Source: Verrucomicrobiales bacterium
GTDB lineage: Bacteria; Verrucomicrobiota; Verrucomicrobiia; Verrucomicrobiales; V1-33
NCBI GenBank assembly: GCA_023253495.1
Contig: JALRGF010000185.1
Span: 1 to 5,721 of the forward strand
Length of the DNA: 5,721 nucleotides
Direction of reading: 5' to 3'
The notes under the pieces were generated by a model. That model was not told the origin of the DNA. It ran no database searches and was given only the letters and a program-made list of their open reading frames with translations. The translations under genes and the position numbers were made by a program. Of this stretch, positions 1 to 5,716 are shown piece by piece (within the stretch, counting starts at the first letter, position 1; every line of letters starts with the position of its first letter).

Positions 1-2
1 AT

Positions 3-212
3 GTCGATGCGTACGACCTGCAATCGAAGGTGCGGCCGCCCGCCCCGCAGACCGTGCGGACCTACGAGGTCCTGGCCGAACGTTATGCCCGGCTCGATCA
101 GAAAGCCGGCCTCCGCCAGGACGATTCACGCCACATCGCCGAGGTGCCTCCCGCATTCCGGACATCGTTCCAGCGGGCGTACCGCGCCGCCTGGCGCCCG
201 CAACCGCGATAG
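3..212 (+). CDS. 3' end of an unrecognised CDS (partial, truncated by window edge)
   Basis: An open frame enters from the left edge and ends at a TAG at 210-212, giving about 69 C-terminal residues. The composition is protein-like (Tyr, Asp, Glu, Leu, Ala and Arg in amphipathic spacing) and includes a likely helix around TYEVLAERYARLDQKAG and a second one around FRTSFQRAYRAAW. The competing + frame from position 1 is dominated by Arg, Pro, Gly and Ser, as expected of out-of-frame GC-rich DNA. There is no domain signature here, so no function is offered. The P..Q/Y...Y..L spacing faintly recalls the tail of some carbohydrate kinases, but that is too weak to use. A GTG at 30 could be an internal start, but the frame stays open to the edge and the residues before it (VDAYDLQSK) also look coding, so I read it as a truncated longer gene. 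It converges on the minus-strand operon. Confidence 0.6.
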   Translation, partial: VDAYDLQSKVRPPAPQTVRTYEVLAERYARLDQKAGLRQDDSRHIAEVPPAFRTSFQRAYRAAWRPQPR

Positions 213-238
213 GAATCCACAGGGCACCTGTCCACATA

Positions 239-296
239 CCCGGTTCGGACGCGATCCCGCTGCCGGCGAGGTGGATCACGAAGTCCGGGAACCGGG
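239..296. terminator. Imperfect inverted repeat between convergent genes (possible bidirectional terminator)
   Basis: The left arm at 239-250 (cccggttcggac) pairs with the right arm at 283-296 (gtccgggaaccggg), giving 7 + 5 base pairs with a two-base bulge. Inside the loop, gatcc at 253-257 can pair with ggatc at 273-277. The structure lies wholly in the gap between the + strand stop at 212 and the minus-strand stop at 308, where a shared terminator is expected. There is no T-tract on either side, so it is not a classical intrinsic terminator. It could instead protect 3' ends or be a small intergenic repeat. Confidence 0.35.
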
Positions 297-307
297 CGGC
301 GGGGCCC

Positions 308-2032
308 TCAGAGGTCCTGCGCCTCCATCCAGGCGGCGAGTCGGGCGGCGGCGGCGGCATCAAACTCCGGCGGCTGCGTCAGGGCCCTCCATCCCTCGGC
401 GTAATCGCGGCCCGCATAGACGTGGCCCCGGCCCTTGGGCACGGTGGTCGCCGTCATCATGTCGAAGACCCCTTGGATAAAACTGATGCCGGGCCACCAC
501 GTCAGGGCGGGGGACACCCCGGGGCCGCGGGGTGGTTTCATCCAGTCGGGTTCCCGCCACCACATGTCCTTGCGGAAAAACACGATCGGGTCGGACGGGT
601 ACTGGAGGTAGAGCACCTTGGGCGGTCCCCAGTCCGGGGCGGCCAGCTGGCTGCGGTCGTCGGCGGTGATCGACCGGAACACGGTGGCGTGGCGGGCCGC
701 GGGCAACCAGGCGGGCGACCCCTCGCGGCGCGTGGCGATCAGGCGGGGCCACTGGCGGCTGGCAAATGGCGGACCGACCCAGAAGGCTCCGTCAAAAGGA
801 TCACCGGCGACCGCATAAGCCTCGGTCGCCAGATCCGAATGCAGCGAGCCCAGACTGAGACCGAAGAGGAAAAGCCGCGGCCGATTTTCCTCTGGCAGCG
901 TGCGCCAGTGGCCGTGCACCGCGCCGAAGACGGCGTGGGCGGTTTCTTCGCCGTATCCGGGGTCGACCAGAAGGGTGAGCCAGCTTGGCAGGTAGGAGTA
1001 CTGGACGGCCACGGAAGCGACGTCGCCGTGGTGCATGACCTCGAGCGGGGCCATGGCCGCCGGATCGATCCAGCCCGTGCCGGTGGGCGTGGTGATGACG
1101 AGAATCCTGCGGTCAAAAGCGCCGACGCGTTTCATTTCCGCCAGCGCCACGGCGGCCCGATCGTCAGGTGTGGCGGCGCTGTTGAGGCCGACGTAGACGC
1201 GCAGCGGCTCCTTTGCGGGTCGCCCGGTGATGGCGGAGACCTCGTCGCGACCGGGGGATGCCAGCACCCGTTTCCGACCCTCGTGGCCCAATGACTCCCA
1301 GGGCAGCAGCGAGAGGGCACTGCCGGGTTTCAGCGGATCGGTGGGCGGCTGTTCGTCGGCCGGAACAAGGGCATCGATCTTGCGGTAGCTCGCATCCATG
1401 CCGCGCAGCAAAGAGCCCAGCAGAAACCCGTTGCCCAGCGCCCAGAAACTCCAGGCGGCCAGCAGGGAGGCGAAAACCAGGGCCGCGCGCTCCGGCAGCA
1501 CGCGCCGCAGCGGAGCGCCATAGAGGTCGCGCAGGCCGTAGAAAAACCGACCTGCCAGCAGCAGCACCGCGATCAGGCCGATCCCGGCAGCCAGCAGCGA
1601 CACCGGCCATTTCCAGCCGGAGGGCGGCAGGGCGAGCGCCTCCCGCACCGCATCCTGCCAGCCGTCGCCAAGGATCGCTCCGGCCAGCATCAGGCTGGCG
1701 GCGGCCAGCACCACCCACCGCCGGACGCGGGCGGCGGACGTCGCACCCGTCACCGGCAGGCCGAGCCATTTCCAGAGAGCCACTGCGGCCACCGCCAGCC
1801 CGTACCCCACCCCGAAACTCAACCCGGCAATCACCCCCTGCATCACCCCGTCCCGCGGGATCAGGCTGGGCGTGAGCGCAGCCCACCAGAAACACGCACC
1901 CGCCAGCACACCGGCCGCCGAAAGCGGCGCGCGCAGACGGTGACCGAAGGCGGCCCGGAACGGATTCAAAAGCGATCGATTTCGCATAGGCAGGCGCGGC
2001 CGGCCACCCCGCGGCCCCAGACCCCGAGACAC
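308..2032 (-). CDS. Membrane-anchored alpha/beta hydrolase (Abhydrolase_9 / Abhydrolase_9_N type)
   Basis: Predicted 574-aa enzyme with five N-terminal membrane helices (about residues 36-56, 64-88, 104-122, 144-161 and 183-206) and a C-terminal alpha/beta-hydrolase domain from about 275 to the end. Family marks are the SLIPRD turn after helix 1 (56-61), RVYVGLNSA (278 on), the QYSYLPSWL stretch (344-352) and the nucleophile elbow GLSLGS (391-396). Likely triad: Ser393, Asp481 in YPSDP, His537 in GRGHVY. The order and spacing match the Abhydrolase_9_N plus Abhydrolase_9 pair as I recall it. Arg-rich segments fall before helix 1, between helices 2 and 3, and between 4 and 5, so the positive-inside rule puts the catalytic domain in the periplasm. 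The substrate is unknown; an ester or lipid is an inference from the fold. The GTG start at 2032 is preferred because GGAGG sits 5 nt upstream and the preceding gene stops 13 nt before it. ATG at 1987 (559 aa) is the alternative and would keep all helices. Last gene of the operon. Confidence 0.88.
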   Translation of the reverse strand: MSRGLGPRGGRPRLPMRNRSLLNPFRAAFGHRLRAPLSAAGVLAGACFWWAALTPSLIPRDGVMQGVIAGLSFGVGYGLAVAAVALWKWLGLPVTGATSAARVRRWVVLAAASLMLAGAILGDGWQDAVREALALPPSGWKWPVSLLAAGIGLIAVLLLAGRFFYGLRDLYGAPLRRVLPERAALVFASLLAAWSFWALGNGFLLGSLLRGMDASYRKIDALVPADEQPPTDPLKPGSALSLLPWESLGHEGRKRVLASPGRDEVSAITGRPAKEPLRVYVGLNSAATPDDRAAVALAEMKRVGAFDRRILVITTPTGTGWIDPAAMAPLEVMHHGDVASVAVQYSYLPSWLTLLVDPGYGEETAHAVFGAVHGHWRTLPEENRPRLFLFGLSLGSLHSDLATEAYAVAGDPFDGAFWVGPPFASRQWPRLIATRREGSPAWLPAARHATVFRSITADDRSQLAAPDWGPPKVLYLQYPSDPIVFFRKDMWWREPDWMKPPRGPGVSPALTWWPGISFIQGVFDMMTATTVPKGRGHVYAGRDYAEGWRALTQPPEFDAAAAARLAAWMEAQDL

Positions 2033-2035
2033 CGG

Positions 2036-2042
2036 CTCCTCC
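2036..2042 (-). promoter_or_regulatory. Strong Shine-Dalgarno that decides the hydrolase start
   Basis: Read on the minus strand, GGAGGAG lies between the TAA of the preceding gene (2046-2048) and a GTG at 2030-2032, with 5 nt between GGAGG and the GTG. Neither of the other in-frame candidates, ATG at 2092 inside the upstream gene or ATG at 1987, has a comparable site upstream. The 13-nt stop-to-start gap also fits re-initiation by ribosomes finishing the upstream gene. Confidence 0.6.
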
Positions 2043-2045
2043 GGT

Positions 2046-3209
2046 TTACGGCTGGCGCACCGATCCGTCGAACCCGAAATAGCGGATCTCATCCGGGGAG
2101 AATCCGATCAAGAGGTCCTTGAAAGCCTGGATGTACCGGATGTTGCGCGCGGCCAGCTCCCGGCGGACCGATTCGCCGAGAGCCGGATCGAGGGCCGGCT
2201 CGAGGAGCAGGGTCTGGGTGAAACTGTGGTGTCCGGGCAGCAGGGTTTGCGAAAAATAGCTGTCGGTGCGGAAGGCCGGCAACGAACCGCCGGCCACCGT
2301 CGGCGACAGCCACCGGTCCAGGATCGCCGTTTTCCAGATGAAGGGCGGCTCGCCCTGACGCAGCGGCAGGCCTTCGTGAAAGTGGAAATCGAGCGTGGCG
2401 CCCCGGTGACTGACCCGGAACTGCTGGGGCCGCGGAAACTCAAGCTGCGGGTTGGCCGGATCGAGCTGGGAAAGTTCGACCGCGTCCACGCGCGACTGGC
2501 CCGCCTCATTGAGTTCGAGCTGCGGCGTGGCGCGCACGCAGCGCAGCGCGTACTCGGGGTCGCTCGGCAGCGGGGCGATCGTCCGTACCGCCTGCACGGC
2601 ATAGGGAAACCGCAGCGTGAGTTCATACGTCCGCAGCTCCGGGCCACTGCCGCGGGACCATGTGACCTGCAGCGACTGCGCCGACGGAAAACTCACGCTG
2701 CCGAGGGATTCCAGCGGCCCGGTCCAGAGCTGCACCCGTCCATCCTCGTGGTACTGGTAGAGCGCGATCAGCTGCCGGAAATACTCCGCAGCGGTGAAGC
2801 TCGGCGCGGTATGCGGACCGCCCTTGCTGCGGTAAAACCAGAAGCGCGATTTCAGACGGTGCCGCGCCATGAGAGCGCCGAATTCCCCCTGGGTCGTCTG
2901 CACCAGCCCGAAGAACGGCCCGAAAGAACCCGCCGGATCAAGGTCGCTGACCCGGTACAAAGCCGCCTCCCCGAAGCTGGCCAGGGTGCGCGCCGTGCCG
3001 GTCTCCGGTTCCCCCTGCATCGACCAGCCGTACCCGCGATGGGTTTCGACGACCATCGGGCCGCGCCCGCCCCGCCAGTTCAGGGTGACGGATTCGGGGT
3101 CGCGCCGCAGGGAGTCGACGATCAGCTGGGCGGGCAGCGGCGGGTGGATAAGCAGAGCGGCGGCCAGCGCGAGGAGGGTGGTTCGTTTGAGGAGCGGTCG
3201 GAGGTTCAT
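2046..3209 (-). CDS. Exported protein of unknown function, middle gene of the operon
   Basis: A 387-aa protein I do not recognise. Residues 1-28 form a clear signal peptide: a basic start (MNLRPLLKR), a hydrophobic core (TTLLALAAALLI), and a likely cut near PLPAQ. Residues 29-90 look like a short beta-rich module (VTLNWRGGRGPMVVET to LYRV) like the one at the N-terminus of its operon partner. The rest is mainly beta-strand-like with many aromatic residues, for example SRFWFYRS (121-128), FHFHEG (275-280), DSYFSQTLLPGHHSF (316-330) and a helical end NIRYIQAFKDLL (356-367). There is one Cys (224), no further membrane helix and no lipobox. The His-rich FHFHEG and GHHSF could bind a metal or ligand, which is speculation. 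The ATG overlaps the stop of the upstream gene in ATGA with no convincing Shine-Dalgarno, so translation is probably coupled. It is most likely a periplasmic or surface protein acting with its neighbours. Confidence 0.82.
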   Translation of the reverse strand: MNLRPLLKRTTLLALAAALLIHPPLPAQLIVDSLRRDPESVTLNWRGGRGPMVVETHRGYGWSMQGEPETGTARTLASFGEAALYRVSDLDPAGSFGPFFGLVQTTQGEFGALMARHRLKSRFWFYRSKGGPHTAPSFTAAEYFRQLIALYQYHEDGRVQLWTGPLESLGSVSFPSAQSLQVTWSRGSGPELRTYELTLRFPYAVQAVRTIAPLPSDPEYALRCVRATPQLELNEAGQSRVDAVELSQLDPANPQLEFPRPQQFRVSHRGATLDFHFHEGLPLRQGEPPFIWKTAILDRWLSPTVAGGSLPAFRTDSYFSQTLLPGHHSFTQTLLLEPALDPALGESVRRELAARNIRYIQAFKDLLIGFSPDEIRYFGFDGSVRQP

Positions 3210-5485
3210 GGGATCTCGGGGGGTGGAATCGGTTCGGGACGCGGCACCGGCCGCATCTGCTTCAGCCCGATCACTCCGGGCCGCTGCTTCTTGTACTCAA
3301 AATCCAGCTCCACCGGCTGCGATCCGGGAAAAAACGCCTCCCACGCCTGCGCCGCCGCCTCCAGCTGCCCGAGCAGGATCCGGTAATCATCAGTCCACCG
3401 CATCACCGTTTCCCCGGGCGCGGTCAACGAGGAGGGCTCGGCCAGCACCAGCGAGGCCGCTTCCACCGCCGCCCCGGCATAGGACGCCACCACCACTTCC
3501 GCCGTCGCCCCGGATTCCGGATTGGTCACCGGGTCGGCGCCCGCCTGCGACACCATGCGGACGGTGATCTCGCGCGTGGGGGCGCGCTGCAGCTCAAGGG
3601 TGGCCACCCCGTTGGCCAGCTCCTCTTCGTCGGGCACCGAGAAATGCACCAGCAGCGCCATGCCGGTATGCGCTTCGGACACCCCGAACCGCAGGCGCTC
3701 GAGCACCGCATTTTCATTGTAGAAACTGGCATACACCTTCCGGATGGCGCGGAACACACCGCGTTCGGACGCCTCCCCCGGGTCGCAGTGGCTCGGCCCG
3801 GAGGCATCGCCATCGGCATCGTCCTCCAGGCATCCGCTGAAGCTGTCGTACACACCGGCCCCGCTGAAACTCGCCGTGTCCTCCAGGTTGGTGGAACTGC
3901 GGAAACGGATGCGCGCTCCGTGCAGCCCGGCCTGCCACAGTTCCGCCATCACCTCGGCGCGCTCGGACGCGGTGAAGTCACTCGCCGTGATCGCGTCCCG
4001 GATGACCGCCAGATCCTCGCGGAGCGCGGCAATCTGCGGCGGATAAACATGACGCGCCAGGCGCGCGGCGATGAAGGCCCCGAGCGTGCCGCCACCGGGG
4101 CGCTCCCGCGTCATCAGCGAGTCCCAGAGGTCAAACGTGATCGCCCGGGCCGGATGCGGCGAATGGTCCGGCAGCGCGCGCCGCAGGAACCCGAAATGCG
4201 CCGCCTTGCCCCCGGTGAACGCCACGTCCGCCGGCGTCAACGAATCCGCCGGCACCACGAGTTTCCCGCGGGAGCGGCGCGGCACCACCGCCAACGGCCC
4301 GCCCTGTTTCATCGCGAGGATTTCCCGCCGCCGTTCGTCGGTCAGCTGGCCCGTGGTATCCTGCAGCCGGATCCGGCAACCGCCCCCGCTCCCGTCGACC
4401 ACCAGCAGCACCTCGCGCCCGGCCAGCGATTCCAGTTCGGCCCGCAGGCCGTCGCCCGCCGCCAACGCCATCGGCAGAAGCCCCGATCGCGCCAGCAGCA
4501 CGACATGCGAATTCGGCGTGGCCGGGGCCAGGCTCACATAGCCGGCAAGGGCCGGCAGCTCGGACGGCACCCGGTCGGTCACCAGAATATCCGCCAGTCC
4601 GAGCCGCCCGTCCGCCAGCGCCGCCGGAATCTCTGATGCCTTGAGCCACACCAGCTTTCCGAGAGCCCAGCCCTCGGAATAACACGTGTTCTCTTCCGCC
4701 CAGCGCTCGAGCCCCGATACCACAATCCCCCGATCCGCCAGCCAGTCGCGCGCCGCCTCGGCCGCGTCCCGCTGCTCGACCGACGGCATATAGTACACGC
4801 GCCACCCATCGGGCACCGCCAGCCGGCTCCGCACTGTTTCCAACCATCCCGCCACCGGCTCGATCGGAAACGCCACCGCCCCCGAGATTTCAATCCCCAC
4901 TTCCCGCACCGCCGGATCCGGCGCCCGGAACACCGAGCCCAGGACCATCCGCTGACCCTCCCCGGGATACAACGACTGCTGCCCGAAAGCCACCGGCCCC
5001 ATCGCGCCATACCCGGGCAGCCGCGCCCGCGCAAACTGCAGATGATACGGATACGCCTCACTGTCCTGGAAATACACCCGGTCCGCCGCATCCAGAATGA
5101 TCGACCATTTCACCGAAGCCGTCGCCGCCAGCCCGCCGCCCGCCCCCGGCAACCACAGCGCACTCCCCGGCACCACCAGCTGGTTCGACCAATCGTCATC
5201 CGCCCCCGCCGCCGAAGCCGCCAGCCGGTAAAACCCGTGCGCCCGACCGCTCGACGCTCCATCGGCATACGGAAACAAACGGTCACTCACCCGCGCCACC
5301 TCCCGCCACTCCCGCAACCCCCGCAACCCCTCACTGCGCTCCAGCACCAGCCGCCGATCCGCCCCACCGGTCGCCTCCAGCCACGGCACCCCGTCCCGCA
5401 ACGACAGATCCAGCTCCCCCGCCCCAAGCCGGGACGCTCCGGCCAGCAGCAGGACCGCCAGCACTCGCGACGCGATACCGCTCAT
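3206..5485 (-). CDS. Exported PEP/pyruvate-binding-type protein: phosphohistidine-like segment followed by PPDK_N-like ATP-grasp domain
   Basis: Predicted 759-aa protein, first gene of the operon. Residues 1-23 form a signal peptide (core VLAVLLLAGA, cut near GAG). Residues 24-90 are a beta module ending GFYRLA. Residues 125-290 are unassigned and contain RMVLGSVFRAPD and YYMPSVEQR. Residues 299-341 resemble the phosphohistidine swivel of PEP-utilising enzymes: DILVTDRVPSELPALAGYVS and then TPNSHVVLLAR, with His327 as the candidate phospho-acceptor. From about 423 an ATP-grasp of the PEP-synthase/PPDK N-terminal type follows: GGKAAHFG (425-432), RSSTNLEDTASFSG (529-542), FRAIRKVYASFYNENAV (578-594), ANGVATLE (624-631), ELDFEY (726-731) and KQMRPVP (742-748), the counterpart of QxRP. 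There is no PEP/pyruvate TIM barrel; the protein ends in a Pro-rich tail. This is therefore not a complete PEP synthase or PPDK, and the reaction is unknown. An acidic insert with two Cys lies at 551-572. The ATG at 5485 has no well-spaced Shine-Dalgarno (GAGG abuts it); GTG at 5491 is possible. The upstream frame to 5707 does not look coding. Confidence 0.82.
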   Translation of the reverse strand: MSGIASRVLAVLLLAGASRLGAGELDLSLRDGVPWLEATGGADRRLVLERSEGLRGLREWREVARVSDRLFPYADGASSGRAHGFYRLAASAAGADDDWSNQLVVPGSALWLPGAGGGLAATASVKWSIILDAADRVYFQDSEAYPYHLQFARARLPGYGAMGPVAFGQQSLYPGEGQRMVLGSVFRAPDPAVREVGIEISGAVAFPIEPVAGWLETVRSRLAVPDGWRVYYMPSVEQRDAAEAARDWLADRGIVVSGLERWAEENTCYSEGWALGKLVWLKASEIPAALADGRLGLADILVTDRVPSELPALAGYVSLAPATPNSHVVLLARSGLLPMALAAGDGLRAELESLAGREVLLVVDGSGGGCRIRLQDTTGQLTDERRREILAMKQGGPLAVVPRRSRGKLVVPADSLTPADVAFTGGKAAHFGFLRRALPDHSPHPARAITFDLWDSLMTRERPGGGTLGAFIAARLARHVYPPQIAALREDLAVIRDAITASDFTASERAEVMAELWQAGLHGARIRFRSSTNLEDTASFSGAGVYDSFSGCLEDDADGDASGPSHCDPGEASERGVFRAIRKVYASFYNENAVLERLRFGVSEAHTGMALLVHFSVPDEEELANGVATLELQRAPTREITVRMVSQAGADPVTNPESGATAEVVVASYAGAAVEAASLVLAEPSSLTAPGETVMRWTDDYRILLGQLEAAAQAWEAFFPGSQPVELDFEYKKQRPGVIGLKQMRPVPRPEPIPPPEIP
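5302..5330 (-). other. Potential G-quadruplex motif inside the 5' end of the exported ATP-grasp gene
   Basis: On the minus (coding) strand four G-runs of 4, 5, 3 and 3 bases are separated by loops of 4, 4 and 6 bases, which satisfies the usual G3+N1-7 rule. Two copies of GGGTTGCGG in tandem create it. It encodes part of the EGLRGLREWRE segment at about residues 52-62, so it may simply reflect Gly and Arg codons in a GC-rich gene. Being on the coding strand, it could form in the mRNA. Confidence 0.4.
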
Positions 5486-5555
5486 CCTCACAAACGCGGA
5501 GTGTACACGACGCCACGCCACCCCGCACGCCCCTTCTCCAAACGCAGGCACCATA

Positions 5556-5670
5556 AGGTGGGACGGGCCCTCAGGGCACGCACAAAAAAAGGCGAAAAAC
5601 GGGCCGGACAGTGGCCGCGCCCACCGCCAACCGGCCTGGAAGTCCGGTCCCACCTCACCCGTCCCACCTC
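5556..5670. repeat. Intergenic inverted/direct repeat cluster (REP-like)
   Basis: aggtgggacggg at 5556-5567 is a perfect 12-bp inverted match to cccgtcccacct at 5658-5669. The second arm is partly duplicated: gtcccacctc occurs at both 5647-5656 and 5661-5670. Between the arms, ggccgg (5602-5607) pairs with ccggcc (5631-5636), or ccggac (5604-5609) pairs with gtccgg (5642-5647). The whole could fold into a long branched hairpin. It resembles a small palindromic intergenic repeat, but the copy number in the genome cannot be known from this window. Confidence 0.5.
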
Positions 5671-5682
5671 GGACGCCAGTCC

Positions 5683-5699
5683 AAAAGGGGCAAAGCCCC
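5683..5699 (-). terminator. Terminator-like hairpin with short U-run
   Basis: On the minus strand GGGGC, TTT, GCCCC and TTTT follow each other: a 5-bp all-GC stem with a 3-base loop and then four Ts (5686-5683). This could end transcription of a minus-strand gene lying to the right of the window and insulate the operon starting at 5485. The stem and the T-run are both short for an intrinsic terminator, so it may be weak or merely structural. Confidence 0.35.
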
Positions 5700-5716
5700 G
5701 CCCCCATCCCACCCCC
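5696..5716 (-). other. Potential G-quadruplex tract with very short loops
   Basis: The minus strand has G-runs of 5, 3, 5 and 4 bases separated by loops of 1, 2 and 1 bases (T, AT, C), a pattern expected to give a stable quadruplex. The last G-run is also the first arm of the hairpin at 5683-5699, so the two structures exclude each other. Confidence 0.45.

Noticed and set aside
3..212. FGGY-type carbohydrate kinase tail
   Set aside because: Only a loose Pro and Tyr spacing is shared, the end is longer than expected, and no kinase motif is inside the window.
1..480. Long open frame on the + strand beginning with ATG at position 1
   Set aside because: Its product is dominated by Arg, Pro, Gly and Ser with no hydrophobic or helical pattern, it runs over the hairpin and into the hydrolase gene, and the alternative frame ending at 212 is much more protein-like.
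505..532. Potential G-quadruplex on the + strand (template strand of the hydrolase gene)
   Set aside because: The G-runs are interleaved with CCCC next to GGGG, so an ordinary hairpin should win; it encodes a Pro- and Gly-rich segment and is likely a by-product of base composition.
422..1294. Long + strand frame opposite the hydrolase gene
   Set aside because: High GC content keeps antisense frames open; the translation is rich in Gly, Arg and His with no domain, while the minus strand carries a recognisable hydrolase.
2033..2092. Hydrolase start at ATG 2092 inside the preceding gene
   Set aside because: It has no Shine-Dalgarno and would overlap the upstream gene by 47 nt, whereas the GTG at 2032 has an ideal site.
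2226..3386. Long + strand frame opposite the exported unknown protein
   Set aside because: It is an antisense frame of low complexity spanning the gene junction at 3206-3209; the minus-strand reading has a signal peptide and coherent composition.
3644..4636. Long + strand frame opposite the ATP-grasp domain
   Set aside because: The translation is Arg-, His- and Gln-rich without domain signatures; the minus strand encodes conserved PEP-utilising motifs over the same bases.
3206..5485. Calling the first operon gene PEP synthase (ppsA) or PPDK (ppdK)
   Set aside because: The PEP/pyruvate barrel is missing, the phosphohistidine-like segment is on the wrong side, and a signal peptide is present.
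5500..5505. A -10-like TACACT on the minus strand within the palindrome gtgtacac (5501-5508)
   Set aside because: It matches four of six -10 positions but no -35 box lies at normal spacing, and the 8-bp palindrome is short enough to be chance. It would give a nearly leaderless mRNA, which fits the poor Shine-Dalgarno, but this is not enough to annotate.
5486..5707. N-terminal extension of the ATP-grasp protein to a start at 5707 or 5554
   Set aside because: The added residues look like translated non-coding repeat DNA and would bury the signal peptide; the protein-like sequence begins at the ATG at 5485.
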